Notes: generated from the sequence alone by a model not told the origin. A DNA stretch of 64,000 nt from Methylobacterium jeotgali (GCF_022179345.1 NZ_BPQR01000019.1:1-64000); one strand, 5' to 3'; counted from the first letter of the stretch, positions 28,483-39,240 are shown. Program-made: numbers and translations.

Positions 28483-28857
28483 TCAGGCCAGCAGGCCGCG
28501 AAGCGCGTCGATCAGTTCGGATTCGTTGTAGGGCTTGGCGAAGAACAGGGAGCCGCTCGGCAGGTCGCCCTCGACGGGAATGACCTTTCCCGACACGATA
28601 ATGACGTGCACGTCCGGGCGCCGATGCTGGATGCAGGCCGCGAGACGGATGCCGTCGGGTCCGCCGGGCATGTCGATGTCGGTGAGCACGGCGCGGATCT
28701 CGCGGCAATCCTCCAGAAGCCGGATCGCCTCGGTGCCGTTGGTGGCGGTGAGCGCGGCGAAGCCGGCTTCCCGCAGCATGTCGATGGCTGCCTGTCGCGT
28801 CACGAACTCGTCCTCGGCGACGAGGACGAGGGGCTTCTCTGTCGCGGAGAACGGCAT
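28483..28857 (-). CDS. Single-domain response regulator
   Basis: 124 residues, a receiver domain alone. Acidic pocket AEDE, phosphoacceptor Asp60 in LTDIDMPGG, conserved Ser in VSGK and Lys in FAKPY. There is no output domain, so it would act by protein contact or as a phosphate sink in a relay. No kinase is nearby. An upstream in-frame ATG at 28902 would add 15 residues; the receiver fold starts at KPLVLVAEDE, so the shorter form is chosen. Its stop lies 2 bases from the xylanase gene's restored stop. Confidence 0.9.
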   Translation of the reverse strand: MPFSATEKPLVLVAEDEFVTRQAAIDMLREAGFAALTATNGTEAIRLLEDCREIRAVLTDIDMPGGPDGIRLAACIQHRRPDVHVIIVSGKVIPVEGDLPSGSLFFAKPYNESELIDALRGLLA

Positions 28858-28952
28858 CGGGCGCGGGAACTCGGCAACCTCAGGAGGGAGGCGGCTCCGC
28901 ATGCGTTCGTGGCAGGATTTCGCTGAATGTCGAGAGGGGCCCGGCGAAGACC

Positions 28953-29858
28953 TTAACGAAATCCGACCCGACCCCGCGCCCGCGAGGCGGTCTGCCCGCG
29001 CAGGAAGGCGGCCATCTCGGCCAGTTCCGGCGCCTTGGATCGGAAGGTGACGGAGAGCGCGAGCAGCGTGTCGGTGTGGTCGAGTCCGGCGTAGACGCGT
29101 TCCTGGACCGGCACGTTCGCCGCCCGCAGGCGCTCGGCGAGGCTCTGCGTGTTGCGCGGGCGCACCACGGTGTCGCCGTCACCCGTCGCGAGGAAGGCCG
29201 GCGGCGACATCGGCCCCACGAAGGCGACCGGCTGCGTGCCCTTCAGGTCCGGCGCCTGCCCGAAGACGCGCCTGGTGGTGTCGTTGTCGAGCGGCAGGAA
29301 ATCGTAGGGCCCGGAGAGGCCCGCAACCGCCTTCACCACCCGCGGATCGGCGCCGGCGGCACGCAGATAGCGCGGGTCGAGCCCGAGCATCAGTGCGTTG
29401 TAGGCGCCGGCCGAGTGCCCGGCGAGCGCCACGCGGCGGGGATCGCCGCCGAAGCGGGCCGCGTTGTGCTGCGCCCAGGCCACCGCCGCCGCACCGTCCT
29501 CGAGGAAGGCGGGGTAGGGCGCCTCGGTGGCGAGCCGATAGTCCGGGACGATCGTGACGAAGCCCTGCGCCGCGAGCGCATGCCCGACGAAGGCATAATC
29601 TTCCTTCGCGCCGCTCGACCAGGAGCCGCCGTAGAAGAAGACCACGACCGGCGCCGGCTCGGACAGGTCCTCGGGGACGTAGACGTCGAGATGCTGGCGC
29701 GGGTGCTGGCCGAAGGGCTGGTTCTTCGCCGCCTGCCGTGCGCCGGCATCGCGCGGGCCGATGGCGTCGAAGAGCCCGAGCGGCGAGCAGGCGGCGAGCC
29801 CCGCGGCCGAGAGCGCGAGGCACAGAAAGCTCGCCAGGGCGGTGAGAATTCGGGTCAT
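28953..29858 (-). CDS. Alpha/beta hydrolase lipoprotein (carboxylesterase-like)
   Basis: 301 residues. The N-terminus MTRILTALASFLCLALSAAGLAAC ends in a lipobox (LAAC), so it is probably lipid-anchored in the envelope; it is written here in two parts, MTRILTALASF and SAAGLAAC. The hydrolase fold shows the oxyanion motif FFYGGSW (HGGG-like with Tyr for His), nucleophile Ser in GHSAGAYN, Asp in ATGDGDTVV and His in GLDHTD. It is similar to BD-FAE/hormone-sensitive-lipase-like esterases; the substrate is unknown. An ATG at 29915 would put 19 polar residues before the signal peptide and is less likely. Confidence 0.87.
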   Translation of the reverse strand: MTRILTALASFLCLALSAAGLAACSPLGLFDAIGPRDAGARQAAKNQPFGQHPRQHLDVYVPEDLSEPAPVVVFFYGGSWSSGAKEDYAFVGHALAAQGFVTIVPDYRLATEAPYPAFLEDGAAAVAWAQHNAARFGGDPRRVALAGHSAGAYNALMLGLDPRYLRAAGADPRVVKAVAGLSGPYDFLPLDNDTTRRVFGQAPDLKGTQPVAFVGPMSPPAFLATGDGDTVVRPRNTQSLAERLRAANVPVQERVYAGLDHTDTLLALSVTFRSKAPELAEMAAFLRGQTASRARGRVGFR

Positions 29859-29934
29859 TCGGGTTCCGGAGGGCCGCGAGTCGGCGTGATCGCACGCGCG
29901 TCGGGGCCGTTTCATGACGGATCGGCGGCGCTGG

Positions 29935-30882
29935 TCAGGTCTTGAGCACGATGCAGGCTCCGCCCGCGGTGCGAATCCGCCCGCAGAGCGTATCGGCGGC
30001 CTGCCGGCTCTCGGCGGGGATGCGCACCCGGTAGAAGGCGCGCGTACCCCGGTAGCGCAGGCGGGTGCCGATGATCATCGGGCGGACCTCGCCGATCACC
30101 CCGGCGTAGCGGGAGCGGGTGGCGGAGAAGCTGCGCAGCGCCAGCGCTTTCGAGAAGTTGCCGGCGAGCTGGATTCCCCAGGGGGCCGCCGGCCCCTCGT
30201 TGAGGGCCAGCGCGAAGCGGTCGCCGCGCGAGGGCACCCGCAGGGCCGCCGTCGTCTGAAGGCAGGTCTGGGGCGCATCCGGCTTCGCCTCCGCCTTGGC
30301 CTCGGGTTTCGCAGGTGCGCCGGGCTTCTCGGCGGTCTCGCCGGGCTTCCTCGCGGGGCCGCCCTCCGGCGGTCCCAGCTCGACGGCGGCGCGCGGCCGC
30401 CAGTCCTCCGCCGGCTGTCCGGTGATGGCGTAGACGTAGGCGCGGGTCTCCGAGGGCAGGCCGCCGGAGCCGGCGAGCCAGTTCGTGACCCGCGTCGGGC
30501 CGCCATTGTAGGCCGCCGCCGCGAGCCCGAGATTTCCGAACTGCCGCTTGAGATCGGCCAGCAGATGCGCCGCGTGCGGGATCGCCTGCTCCGGGTCGAA
30601 CGGGTCCGAGAGGCCGCGCTCCTTGGCGGTGCCGGGCATGAACTGGGCGACGCCCTGCGCGCCGACCGGGCTCACCGCGCCGACCCGGAAGCTGCTCTCC
30701 CGCCAGATCAGCCGGGTCAGGAAGGGCACGGGCAGGGCGTGGCTCCGGGCGGCACCCTCGATCAGCCGGCAGAGCGCCTGCTCGACGGTCTCGCCGCTCT
30801 CGGAGGGCGCGGCGCGCGCGGGGGCCGGCAGGCCGAGCGCGATCAGCCCGAGCAAGGCGACGAGAGGAATGGGGGATCTCAC
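29935..30882 (-). CDS. Lytic transglycosylase with a C-terminal SPOR-like region
   Basis: 315 residues from a GTG start. A signal peptide ends ARA/APS. The SLT (GH23) domain has catalytic Glu in IWRESSF, GAQGVAQFMPGTA and AAYNGGPTRV. A Pro/Lys/Ala linker (about residues 170-205) leads to a C-terminal domain of about 100 residues (PWGIQLAGNFSKALALRSF, YRVRIPAES) that resembles SPOR, which binds denuded glycan at the septum. It therefore probably acts at division sites. It is the second transglycosylase in this window and differs in architecture from the Slt70 type at 5.9 kb. Confidence 0.88.
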   Translation of the reverse strand: MRSPIPLVALLGLIALGLPAPARAAPSESGETVEQALCRLIEGAARSHALPVPFLTRLIWRESSFRVGAVSPVGAQGVAQFMPGTAKERGLSDPFDPEQAIPHAAHLLADLKRQFGNLGLAAAAYNGGPTRVTNWLAGSGGLPSETRAYVYAITGQPAEDWRPRAAVELGPPEGGPARKPGETAEKPGAPAKPEAKAEAKPDAPQTCLQTTAALRVPSRGDRFALALNEGPAAPWGIQLAGNFSKALALRSFSATRSRYAGVIGEVRPMIIGTRLRYRGTRAFYRVRIPAESRQAADTLCGRIRTAGGACIVLKT

Positions 30883-30925
30883 GGCGCAGGTTTTAGCGTC
30901 GCGCTCCCCCGAGGCAATGGCGGGG

Positions 30926-30972
30926 CGTTCGCGATCCCAAGTCGTTCGCGATCCGGCGGCGGCGCGCTATAT
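30926..30972 (+). promoter_or_regulatory. Phased 12-bp direct repeat upstream of the ABC gene
   Basis: CGTTCGCGATCC occurs at 30926-30937 and again at 30943-30954, a 17-bp period, followed by a TATAT element near 30967-30971. It lies 40-90 bases before the ATG at 31014 in the divergent gap. A tandem operator overlapping a promoter is plausible; the binding protein is unknown. Confidence 0.4.
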
Positions 30973-31013
30973 CTGCCGGCCGCGCCAGTGGCGGCGCCGA
31001 GCCTCCGGAACGC

Positions 31014-32654
<1,641 letters not shown>

Positions 32655-32655
32655 G

Positions 32656-33876
32656 ATGGTGCGCGCGCTGCTGATCGTCCTCGATTCCGTCGGCATCGGC
32701 GGCGCGCCCGACGCGGCTCGCTACGGCGATGCCGGCGCCGACACCGTCGGGCACATCGCCGCGCGCTGCGCCGAGGGGCGGGGCGACCGCGAGGGCCTGC
32801 GGCGGGGACCTCTGCGCCTGCCGAATCTCGCCGCCCTCGGCCTCGGCCTCGCGGCGCAGGGCGCCACGGGCCGCATCCCGCCGGGGCTTGAACCGCCCGA
32901 GAGCGGCCCGCGCGGCAGCCATGGCCACGCCGTCGAGACCGCCGCCGGAAAGGACACGCCCTCCGGCCACTGGGAGATCGCCGGACTGCCCCTCACCGAG
33001 CCTTGGGGACACTTCCCAGACCTGCTTCCCTCCTTCCCGCCGGAGCTGACGGCGGCGCTCGTCGCGGAAGCGGGCCTTCCCGGCATCCTCGGCGACCGCC
33101 ACGCCTCCGGCACGGCCATCGTCGACGAACTCGGCGCGGAGCATCTGCGGACGGGCAAGCCGATCTGCTACACCTCGGCCGACAGCGTCTTCCAGATCGC
33201 CGCTCACGAGGAGACCTTCGGCCTCCAGCGGCTCTACGATCTCTGCGGGATCGCCCGCCGGCTCTGCGACCCCTACCGGGTGGGGCGCGTCATCGCCCGG
33301 CCGTTCATCGGCTCGGCCGAGCAGGGCTTTCGGCGTACCGGCAACCGCAAGGATTTCTCCGTCGCCCCGCCGGGGCCGACGCTCCTCGACATCGCCGTCG
33401 GAGACGGCCGCGCGGTCGTCAGCGTCGGCAAGATCGGCGACATCTTCGCCCACCGCGCCACCGGCACCGAGCTGAAACCCGGCCGCAACGGCGCCTGCCT
33501 CGACGCGGCGCTCGCCGCCATGGCCGACCTGCCCGAGGGCGGGCTCGTCTTCGTGAATCTCGTCGATTTCGACACCGACCACGGCCACCGGCGGGACGTG
33601 CCGGGCTACGCGGCGGAACTCGAGGCCTTTGACGCCCGCCTGCCCGAGATCGAGGCCGCTCTGCAGCCGGGCGACCTCTGCCTCGTCACCGCCGACCACG
33701 GCAACGATCCGACCTGGACGGGCACCGAGCACACCCGCGAACAGGTGCCGATCCTCGCCTTCGGGCCGGGTCTGCCCGCCCGCGCGCTGGGATGCCGCGA
33801 GAGTTTTTCCGACATCGGCGCGAGCGTCGCCCGGCATCTCGGGCTGCCCGCCCTAGAGTATGGAAAGCCCTGGTAA
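32656..33876 (+). CDS. deoB: Phosphopentomutase
   Basis: 406 residues, alkaline-phosphatase superfamily. It interconverts (deoxy)ribose 1-phosphate and 5-phosphate in nucleoside salvage. Metal-binding motifs: [14 protein letters not shown] at the N-terminus, [15 protein letters not shown] with the phosphoacceptor Thr, [14 protein letters not shown], and [18 protein letters not shown] near the C-terminus. The length is typical. The ATG follows the yejF stop with a single intervening base, and GGAG is absent, so translation may be coupled. It fits with upp at 37 kb as part of salvage, though the two are not adjacent. Confidence 0.96.
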   Translation: MVRALLIVLDSVGIGGAPDAARYGDAGADTVGHIAARCAEGRGDREGLRRGPLRLPNLAALGLGLAAQGATGRIPPGLEPPESGPRGSHGHAVETAAGKDTPSGHWEIAGLPLTEPWGHFPDLLPSFPPELTAALVAEAGLPGILGDRHASGTAIVDELGAEHLRTGKPICYTSADSVFQIAAHEETFGLQRLYDLCGIARRLCDPYRVGRVIARPFIGSAEQGFRRTGNRKDFSVAPPGPTLLDIAVGDGRAVVSVGKIGDIFAHRATGTELKPGRNGACLDAALAAMADLPEGGLVFVNLVDFDTDHGHRRDVPGYAAELEAFDARLPEIEAALQPGDLCLVTADHGNDPTWTGTEHTREQVPILAFGPGLPARALGCRESFSDIGASVARHLGLPALEYGKPW

Positions 33877-33912
33877 GACGGCCGAGGATCGGATCGGAGG
33901 GAGACGCCGCCC

Positions 33913-34101
33913 ATGGACGACGACATCTGGACGCCGAAGCGTCCGGCCGCCCACGAGATCGGCCAGAAGCTCGACGACCTCTCCGTGGACGATCTCGAGG
34001 CCCGCGCCGCGTCGCTGCGCGCCGAGATCGAGCGTATCGAGGCGGCGATCACCGCCAAGCGCGCCGCCCTGGAGGCGGCGGGCTCGGTGTTCAAGCTGTA
34101 G
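33913..34101 (+). CDS. DUF1192 family small protein
   Basis: 62 residues. MDDDIWTPKRPAAHEIGQKL followed by a short coiled coil (LEARAASLRAEIERIEAAI) and KRAALEAAGSVFKL is the standard DUF1192 layout in alphaproteobacteria. The function is unknown. The last 11 bases overlap the end of the convergent gene at 34091. Confidence 0.9.
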   Translation: MDDDIWTPKRPAAHEIGQKLDDLSVDDLEARAASLRAEIERIEAAITAKRAALEAAGSVFKL

Positions 34102-34387
34102 CGCGCTGGGCGCGCTCCTCCTCGACGAGACGGGCCACGTCCTCCGGCTCGACCCGGTCCATCGTCTGGCGGATGCGGAAGGCGCGGGTCGGCTCGGCCG
34201 CGCGCATCACCAGCACCACCGTCTCCATGTCGGGACAGCCCGGATCGGGGCAGGCCAGCTCGTTGAGATGCAGCGCGTCGTCCTCGCCGAGGGCGAGGGC
34301 GGCGGAGATCTCGCCCTTGAGGCGGCCCGCCAGCGCGGCGCGCTCGGCGGAGCGCGACCGCCAGGCCTTGAGGCTGACGAAGGCCAT
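34091..34387 (-). CDS. Small protein co-transcribed with a COG0523 GTPase, CxxxxC motif
   Basis: 98 residues, no signal peptide. It starts MAFVSLKAWRSR, 11 bases after the GTPase stop, so it is very probably in the same operon. The core is HLNELACPDPGCPDMETVV, with two Cys four residues apart flanked by acidic residues, which could be a metal site. I recall similar small proteins next to CobW-type GTPases in Hyphomicrobiales but know no assigned function. The context (Zur-like operator, zinc GTPase) suggests a metal-handling partner or client; this is inference. Confidence 0.75.
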   Translation of the reverse strand: MAFVSLKAWRSRSAERAALAGRLKGEISAALALGEDDALHLNELACPDPGCPDMETVVLVMRAAEPTRAFRIRQTMDRVEPEDVARLVEEERAQRATA

Positions 34388-34398
34388 CGCGCCCGGCG

Positions 34399-35619
34399 TC
34401 AGGCCGCCCGGTCCCAGACGGGGAACGGGTCGGGCAGGGAGCGGAAGGGCGCCGGATCGAAGCGCGTCGTCGCCACCGAGCCGACGAGGCAGGCGTCGAG
34501 CGCCGTGGTGATCGCGTCCCGGTCGAGATTCGTGCCGATGAAGACGAGCTCCTGGCGGCGGTCGCCCCAGACCGGACTCCAGACCTTCGTCAGGCGTTCC
34601 TGCATGGCATCGTCTCCGGGCCAGCGGGCGCGCGGCACCGCCGCCCACCAGTAGCCCATCGCCGAGACCCGCGCGACCGCCCCGGCGAGCGAGAACTCGC
34701 CGACCCAGTTCGGCCGCGTCGCCAGCCAGAAATGCCCCTTTGCGCGGATCAACCCCGGCCAAGTCTGCGCGACGAAGGCGCCGAAGCGCTCCGGGTGGAA
34801 GGGCCGCCGTGCCCGGTAGACGAAGGAGCCGATGCCGTACTCCTCCGTCTCCGGCCGGTGCTCGTGCGGGGCGTAGAGCTCCTTGAACCAGAGCGGGTGC
34901 CGCTCGGCGCGCTCCTCGCTGAACAGGCCGGTGTCGAGCACCTCGGCGAGCGGCACCTGCCCGTGGCGCGCCTCGACGATGCGGGCGTCGCCGTTGAGCC
35001 CGCGCACCACTGCTCGCACGAGGTCGAGCTGCGCGGAACTTGCGTCGCCGGCCTTGTTGATGACGATCACGTCCGCGAACTCGATCTGCTCCACGAGGAG
35101 GTCGACCAGCGTCCGCTCGTCGCCGTCGCCCGCCGTCTCGCCGCGGTCGCGCAGAAAGGCGTTGGATCCGTAATCCTTCAGGAGGTTCAGGGCGTCGACC
35201 ACGGTCACCATGGTGTCGAGGCGCGCGATGTCGCTGAGCGCGGCCCCGTCCTCGTCGCGGAACGAGAAGGTGCTTGCCACCGGCAGCGGCTCGGCGATGC
35301 CCGTGCCCTCGATGAGCAGGTAGTCGAAGCGGCCTTCCTCGGCGAGGCGGCGCACCTCGGCCAGGAGGTCGTCCCGCAGGGTGCAGCAGATGCAGCCGTT
35401 GGTCATCTCCACGAGCCGCTCGTCCGTGCGCGACAGCCCGGCGCCGCCCTCGCGGACGAGATCAGCGTCGATGTTCACCTCGCTCATGTCGTTGACGATG
35501 ACGGCGACGCGCCGGCCCTCTCGGTTGTTCAGGACGTGGTTGAGCAGCGTCGTCTTGCCGGCCCCAAGGAAGCCTGACAGGACGGTGACGGGCAATCGAC
35601 GATCCACGGCAGGCTCCAT
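34399..35619 (-). CDS. COG0523 (CobW-like) GTPase, putative zinc chaperone
   Basis: 406 residues. GTPase motifs: Walker [15 protein letters not shown], the metal-binding CxCC motif in [19 protein letters not shown] (Walker B region) and NKAGD. The C-terminal CobW_C domain has [19 protein letters not shown] and [11 protein letters not shown], as in the zinc-limitation subfamily (ZigA/YeiR/PA5535-like) rather than true cobalamin CobW. No cobalamin synthesis genes are adjacent. The start is at [13 protein letters not shown]; an AT-rich palindrome lies 3-20 bases upstream, consistent with Zur control and perhaps a leaderless mRNA. An ATG three codons earlier falls inside that palindrome. Confidence 0.88.
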   Translation of the reverse strand: MEPAVDRRLPVTVLSGFLGAGKTTLLNHVLNNREGRRVAVIVNDMSEVNIDADLVREGGAGLSRTDERLVEMTNGCICCTLRDDLLAEVRRLAEEGRFDYLLIEGTGIAEPLPVASTFSFRDEDGAALSDIARLDTMVTVVDALNLLKDYGSNAFLRDRGETAGDGDERTLVDLLVEQIEFADVIVINKAGDASSAQLDLVRAVVRGLNGDARIVEARHGQVPLAEVLDTGLFSEERAERHPLWFKELYAPHEHRPETEEYGIGSFVYRARRPFHPERFGAFVAQTWPGLIRAKGHFWLATRPNWVGEFSLAGAVARVSAMGYWWAAVPRARWPGDDAMQERLTKVWSPVWGDRRQELVFIGTNLDRDAITTALDACLVGSVATTRFDPAPFRSLPDPFPVWDRAA

Positions 35620-35621
35620 AT

Positions 35622-35639
35622 GCAACATTATTACATTGC
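35622..35639. promoter_or_regulatory. Zur-box-like palindrome
   Basis: GCAACATTATTACATTGC is an imperfect palindrome (12 of 18 positions symmetrical, GCAA...TTGC ends) in a very GC-rich region. It resembles the known bacterial Zur consensus built on TGTTATAWTATAACA-like half sites. It lies between the COG0523 gene (minus strand) and the TetR-type gene (plus strand, 157 bases away). Confidence 0.6.
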
Positions 35640-35795
35640 TTGCATGAAGTGTGGCCGTCAAGCGTCGTCCGGGAGATTTCAGTCCACTTCTCGACAATGA
35701 ATGCCTGGGCGCGTTTTCGGTGTGCTACAGCGGCGCCGGTGCAACCTGGGAGGCCCGTCGCTCGTCTCCCCTCAGGACGGACACGAGGAGCCGAC

Positions 35796-36434
35796 GTGCG
35801 ACCCTGGCGGGACAGCCCCAAGGACCGGCGCAGCTACCACCACGGCAACCTCAAGGAGGCGCTGATCGAGGCGGCGCGCCGCTTCATCGCGGAACGCGGG
35901 GTCGGCGGCTTCACCCTGGTCGATGCGGCTCGTCTCGTCGGCGTGACGCCGGCCGCGCTCTACCGGCATTTCCGCGGCCGGGAGGCGCTGCTCGAGGAGG
36001 TCGCCGGCCGCGGCTTCGCGGATCTCGCCGACCGGCTGGCCCGGGCGATCGGCTCGCAGGGCACGCCGCTCGAACGCTTCACCCGGATGGGCGAGGCCTA
36101 TCTCGCCTTCGCCGAGGAGGAGCCGGGCTACTACGCGGCGATCTTCGACACCCGCAGCTTCGGAGCGCCCGTGCAGGCGGCGGAGACGCGGCCCGGCCCT
36201 TTCGACCTCCTCGTGGAGGCGCTGCGCTCGACCTTCCCCGCCGGCTTCGGCGGCGTCGATCCGCGCTTCGTGGCGCTGGAGGTCTGGGCGCTCTCGCACG
36301 GCCTCGCGACGCTGGCGGCAGCGGGCCAACTCCCCAAGGGTCCGGGCGTGCCGGACAAGTACGAGCTGCTGCGGGCCGGCGTCCTCGCCATCGTCCACGG
36401 GGCCGGCTCCCCCGCGCAGCGGCAAGGCCCTTGA
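35796..36434 (+). CDS. TetR/AcrR family transcriptional regulator
   Basis: 212 residues. The helix-turn-helix is at about residues 30-55 (GGFTLVDAARLVGVTPAALYRHFRGREAL), quoted here in two parts: GGFTLVDAARLVGV and TPAALYRHFRGREAL. The opening YHHGNLKEALIEAARRFI is typical of the subfamily with a WHG-type ligand domain. The GTG start is set by GAGGAG six bases upstream; an ATG far upstream would add 52 residues with no homology. It is divergent from the COG0523 gene, so it could regulate that operon or its own; no TetR operator was identified. Confidence 0.9.
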   Translation: MRPWRDSPKDRRSYHHGNLKEALIEAARRFIAERGVGGFTLVDAARLVGVTPAALYRHFRGREALLEEVAGRGFADLADRLARAIGSQGTPLERFTRMGEAYLAFAEEEPGYYAAIFDTRSFGAPVQAAETRPGPFDLLVEALRSTFPAGFGGVDPRFVALEVWALSHGLATLAAAGQLPKGPGVPDKYELLRAGVLAIVHGAGSPAQRQGP

Positions 36435-36491
36435 AACCGCCTCTCGGCATCCGCATGTGAATGCTGTTCACATCAATGGGAGCCGTGAGCC

Positions 36492-36971
36492 GTGAGCTTT
36501 TCCACAACGTCGCGTTGGGCCGGTGGCGGCGCTTGCCGCAGCGGCCCCTTTCCCCGGCGCTCGATCGAGATCGGCGCCATCGTCGTGAGCTTCATCTACT
36601 GGTGGCCGCTGGGGCTCGCCCTGGTCGGCTGGAAGCTCGCGGGTTACCCAGCGGCCTCCGAGCTGCGGGACCTCGTCAAGGGCGGCCTCAAGCGCTGGCA
36701 GAGCGGCGACATGCGTCCGCCGTCCCGCTTCGCCCGGGCCTTCGCCGCGGCGGGTGCTGGCGGCTTCACCGGCAACCGGGCCTTCGACGACTACCGCCGG
36801 GCGGAGCTCGACAAGCTCGACGCCCAGCGCCGGGCGCTCCAGGAGGAGAGCCGCGCCTTCACGGCCTTCGTGGAGGAGCTTCGCCGGGCCAAGGACCGCG
36901 AGGAGTTCGACGCCTTCATGGCCAAGCGCCGCGGCGAGGAGCGCCGGAGCGAGGGCGGCCCGGCCGTCTGA
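36492..36971 (+). CDS. DUF2852 family membrane protein
   Basis: 159 residues from a GTG start. One membrane segment (about residues 27-48, [22 protein letters not shown]) is followed by a cytoplasmic-type charged helical tail with coiled-coil character ([27 protein letters not shown]). The sequence [16 protein letters not shown] is the family hallmark. The function is unknown. A terminator follows at 36996. Confidence 0.85.
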   Translation: MSFSTTSRWAGGGACRSGPFPRRSIEIGAIVVSFIYWWPLGLALVGWKLAGYPAASELRDLVKGGLKRWQSGDMRPPSRFARAFAAAGAGGFTGNRAFDDYRRAELDKLDAQRRALQEESRAFTAFVEELRRAKDREEFDAFMAKRRGEERRSEGGPAV

Positions 36972-36995
36972 TCCGATCGTCCTGAGTGGTGAGGA

Positions 36996-37026
36996 GGGCT
37001 CCCGTCGCGAGGCGGGAGCCCTTCTT
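36996..37026 (+). terminator. Terminator after the DUF2852 gene
   Basis: GGGCTCCCG / CGGGAGCCC (9-bp stem, 36996-37004 and 37013-37021) with an 8-base loop, then TTCTT. It separates the DUF2852 gene from upp. Confidence 0.8.
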
Positions 37027-37074
37027 GCATCCGGCCGTCCGCCATGCGGAAACGGTCCGGGGAGGGCGCGAGAC

Positions 37075-37707
37075 ATGAACGCAACCGTGACGGTGGTCGA
37101 TCATCCGCTGGTGCAGCACAAGCTGACGGTGATGCGCGACCGGGACTGCTCCACGAAGGGCTTCCGCCAGCTCCTCAACGAGATCGGCATGCTGCTCGCC
37201 TACGAGGTCACGCGCGACCTGCCGCTGGAGCCCGTGAGCATCGAGACGCCGGTCGCGCGGATGGAGGCGCAGCGCATCCAGGGCAAGAAGCTGGTGCTGG
37301 CGCCGATCCTGCGCGCGGGCGTCGGCTTCCTCGACGGGATGCTCTCGCTGGTGCCCTCCGCCCGCGTCGCCCATGTCGGCATCTACCGCGACCCGGAGAC
37401 GCTCGAGGCCGTCGAGTACTACTTCAAGGCACCCTCGGACCTCGCCGACCGCACGGTGCTGGTCCTCGACCCGATGCTCGCCACCGCGAACTCGGCCGTC
37501 TCCGCCATCGGCCAGCTGAAGAAGCGCGGCGCCCGCGACCTGCGCTTCGTCTGTCTGCTCGCCGCGCCCGAGGGCATCGCCCGCCTGCAATCGGCCCATC
37601 CGGACGTGCCGATCTGGACGGCGGCGATCGACAGCCACCTCAACGACCACGGCTACATCGTGCCCGGCCTCGGCGATGCCGGCGACCGGATGTACGGCAC
37701 CCGCTGA
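37075..37707 (+). CDS. upp: Uracil phosphoribosyltransferase
   Basis: 210 residues, normal size. It makes UMP from uracil and PRPP in pyrimidine salvage. Motifs: [14 protein letters not shown] at the N-terminus, the PRPP loop [13 protein letters not shown], and the uracil-binding [16 protein letters not shown] at the C-terminus. The start follows GGAGG at 37060-37064. There is no uracil permease gene beside it. Confidence 0.97.
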   Translation: MNATVTVVDHPLVQHKLTVMRDRDCSTKGFRQLLNEIGMLLAYEVTRDLPLEPVSIETPVARMEAQRIQGKKLVLAPILRAGVGFLDGMLSLVPSARVAHVGIYRDPETLEAVEYYFKAPSDLADRTVLVLDPMLATANSAVSAIGQLKKRGARDLRFVCLLAAPEGIARLQSAHPDVPIWTAAIDSHLNDHGYIVPGLGDAGDRMYGTR

Positions 37708-37782
37708 GCGCGGCCCTGCCAGCCAGCGGTCTTGCCAACCGGGCTCCGCGCCGCAATGAGGGGCCATCCACGGAGAGACCCG

Positions 37783-38793
37783 ATGACAGGCACGCTTCCC
37801 GAGACCATGCGCCGGATCCGCTTCGACGGTGCCGGCGGACCGGAGGTCGCGAAGGTCGAGACGGCGCCGCTGCCGAAGCCGGGGCCGGGGCAGGTGCTGG
37901 TCGAGGTCGTCGCGGCGGGCGTGAACCGGCCCGACGTCATGCAGCGCCAGGGCCTCTACCCTCCGCCGAAGGGCGCCACCGAGATTCCGGGGCTGGAGAT
38001 CGCCGGCCGCGTCGTCGCGCAGGGCGAGGGCGTCAGCGAGCCCGCCATCGGCGCGGAGGTCTGCGCGCTGGTCATCAGCGGCGGCTACGCGGAGTTCGCG
38101 GTGGCCGAGGCGGCGCAGTGCCTGCCGCGCCCGGCGCCGCTCTCGCTGGTCGACGCCGCCGGCATCCCGGAGACGTTCTTCACGGTCTACTCGACGGTGA
38201 TCCAGCGCGGTCGCCTGAAGGCCGGCGAGACCTTCCTCGTCCATGGCGGATCGAGCGGCATCGGCTCGACGGCGATCCAGATCGCCAAGCGCCACGGGGC
38301 GCGGGTCATCACCACGGCGGGCTCGGCCGAGAAGTGCCGCTTCTGCGAGGCGCTCGGGGCCGACGCGGCGATCAACTACCGCGAGGCGGACTTCGCCGAG
38401 GAGATTAAGACGATCACCGGCGGCAAGGGCGTCGACGTGATCCTCGACATGATCGGCGCGAGCTACCTCCAGAAGAACCTCTCGGCGCTCGCCGTCGAGG
38501 GGCGGCTGGTGCTCATCGCCCTGATGGGCGGGCACAAGGCCGAGACCGTCAACATCACGCCGATCATGCTCAAGCGCCTCACCTTCACGGGCGCGACGCT
38601 GCGGGCCCGGCCGAACGCCGACAAGGCCGAGATCGCCGAGGGCCTGCGCCGGGACGTGTGGCCGGATCTCGACTCCGGCGCGATCCGGCCCGTGGTCCAC
38701 GCCACCTTCCCCCTGGAGGCCGCGGCCGAGGCCCACGCGCTGATGGAGTCGAGCGCGCATCTCGGGAAGATCCTGCTCGTCACCGGCCGCTGA
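37783..38793 (+). CDS. NAD(P)H-quinone oxidoreductase (zeta-crystallin/PIG3-like)
   Basis: 336 residues, medium-chain dehydrogenase fold without the catalytic or structural zinc cysteines. N-terminal catalytic domain: VAAGVNRPDVMQRQGLYPPP. NADPH-binding domain: VHGGSSGIGSTAIQIAK and GADAAINYRE. PIG3-type enzymes reduce quinones by one-electron transfer; the physiological substrate is uncertain. The start MTGTLPETMRRI has CGGAGAG at 37771-37777; an ATG 17 codons upstream lacks such a site. Confidence 0.9.
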   Translation: MTGTLPETMRRIRFDGAGGPEVAKVETAPLPKPGPGQVLVEVVAAGVNRPDVMQRQGLYPPPKGATEIPGLEIAGRVVAQGEGVSEPAIGAEVCALVISGGYAEFAVAEAAQCLPRPAPLSLVDAAGIPETFFTVYSTVIQRGRLKAGETFLVHGGSSGIGSTAIQIAKRHGARVITTAGSAEKCRFCEALGADAAINYREADFAEEIKTITGGKGVDVILDMIGASYLQKNLSALAVEGRLVLIALMGGHKAETVNITPIMLKRLTFTGATLRARPNADKAEIAEGLRRDVWPDLDSGAIRPVVHATFPLEAAAEAHALMESSAHLGKILLVTGR

Positions 38794-38906
38794 CGGGAAA
38801 CGGCAGGAACCAGCCGCGCCAAGCTCGCGTTCGACCTCCATCGAGCGCTCCGTCCCGGCGGAGCGCGTTCCGGCCCCGCGGGGGGCTCTACCGATCGAGG
38901 TGAGAG

Positions 38907-39218
38907 ATGGCCGAACGCCTACCCGAGACCGACGCGCGCCAGGGCAGCAAGGGCAAGCCCATGCTGTTCGTGCTGATCACGAGCCTCCTCCTGCTCGGGA
39001 TCGCCACCGCCGGCCTGCTGACCTGGCAGGGCACCAAGTCCCCGAACGACTACGCCAGCCGCAGCCAGGACGCCGCGCGCGGCGAGGTCACGGGCTCGGT
39101 CAGCGGCCAGCCCGGCTCGGCTTCGACGAACTCGAGCAACGTGCCGGCCGGCAACCCGGCCTATCCGTCGCCGGCCCAGCCGAAGACGGGCGCGGGCACG
39201 GAGCGTCCGAACCCGTAA
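38907..39218 (+). CDS. Small single-pass membrane protein
   Basis: 103 residues. One membrane helix (about residues 19-40, MLFVLITSLLLLGIATAGLL) after a short basic N-terminus, then a Ser/Asn/Pro/Gly-rich, probably disordered periplasmic tail. The ATG has GAGGTGAGAG directly upstream, so it is likely real. I do not recognise the family. Confidence 0.65.
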   Translation: MAERLPETDARQGSKGKPMLFVLITSLLLLGIATAGLLTWQGTKSPNDYASRSQDAARGEVTGSVSGQPGSASTNSSNVPAGNPAYPSPAQPKTGAGTERPNP

Positions 39219-39240
39219 GCGTCCAGGACGAGCGTTGGGA

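Noticed and set aside
34399..35619. Calling the GTPase a cobalamin CobW protein
   Set aside because: No cobalamin synthesis genes adjoin it, and its C-terminal motifs and the Zur-like site fit a zinc-related COG0523 subfamily better.
38845..38866. Short hairpin GCGCTCCG / CGGAGCGC upstream of a small membrane protein
   Set aside because: An 8-bp GC stem is expected by chance at this base composition, and it has no T-tract or conserved loop.
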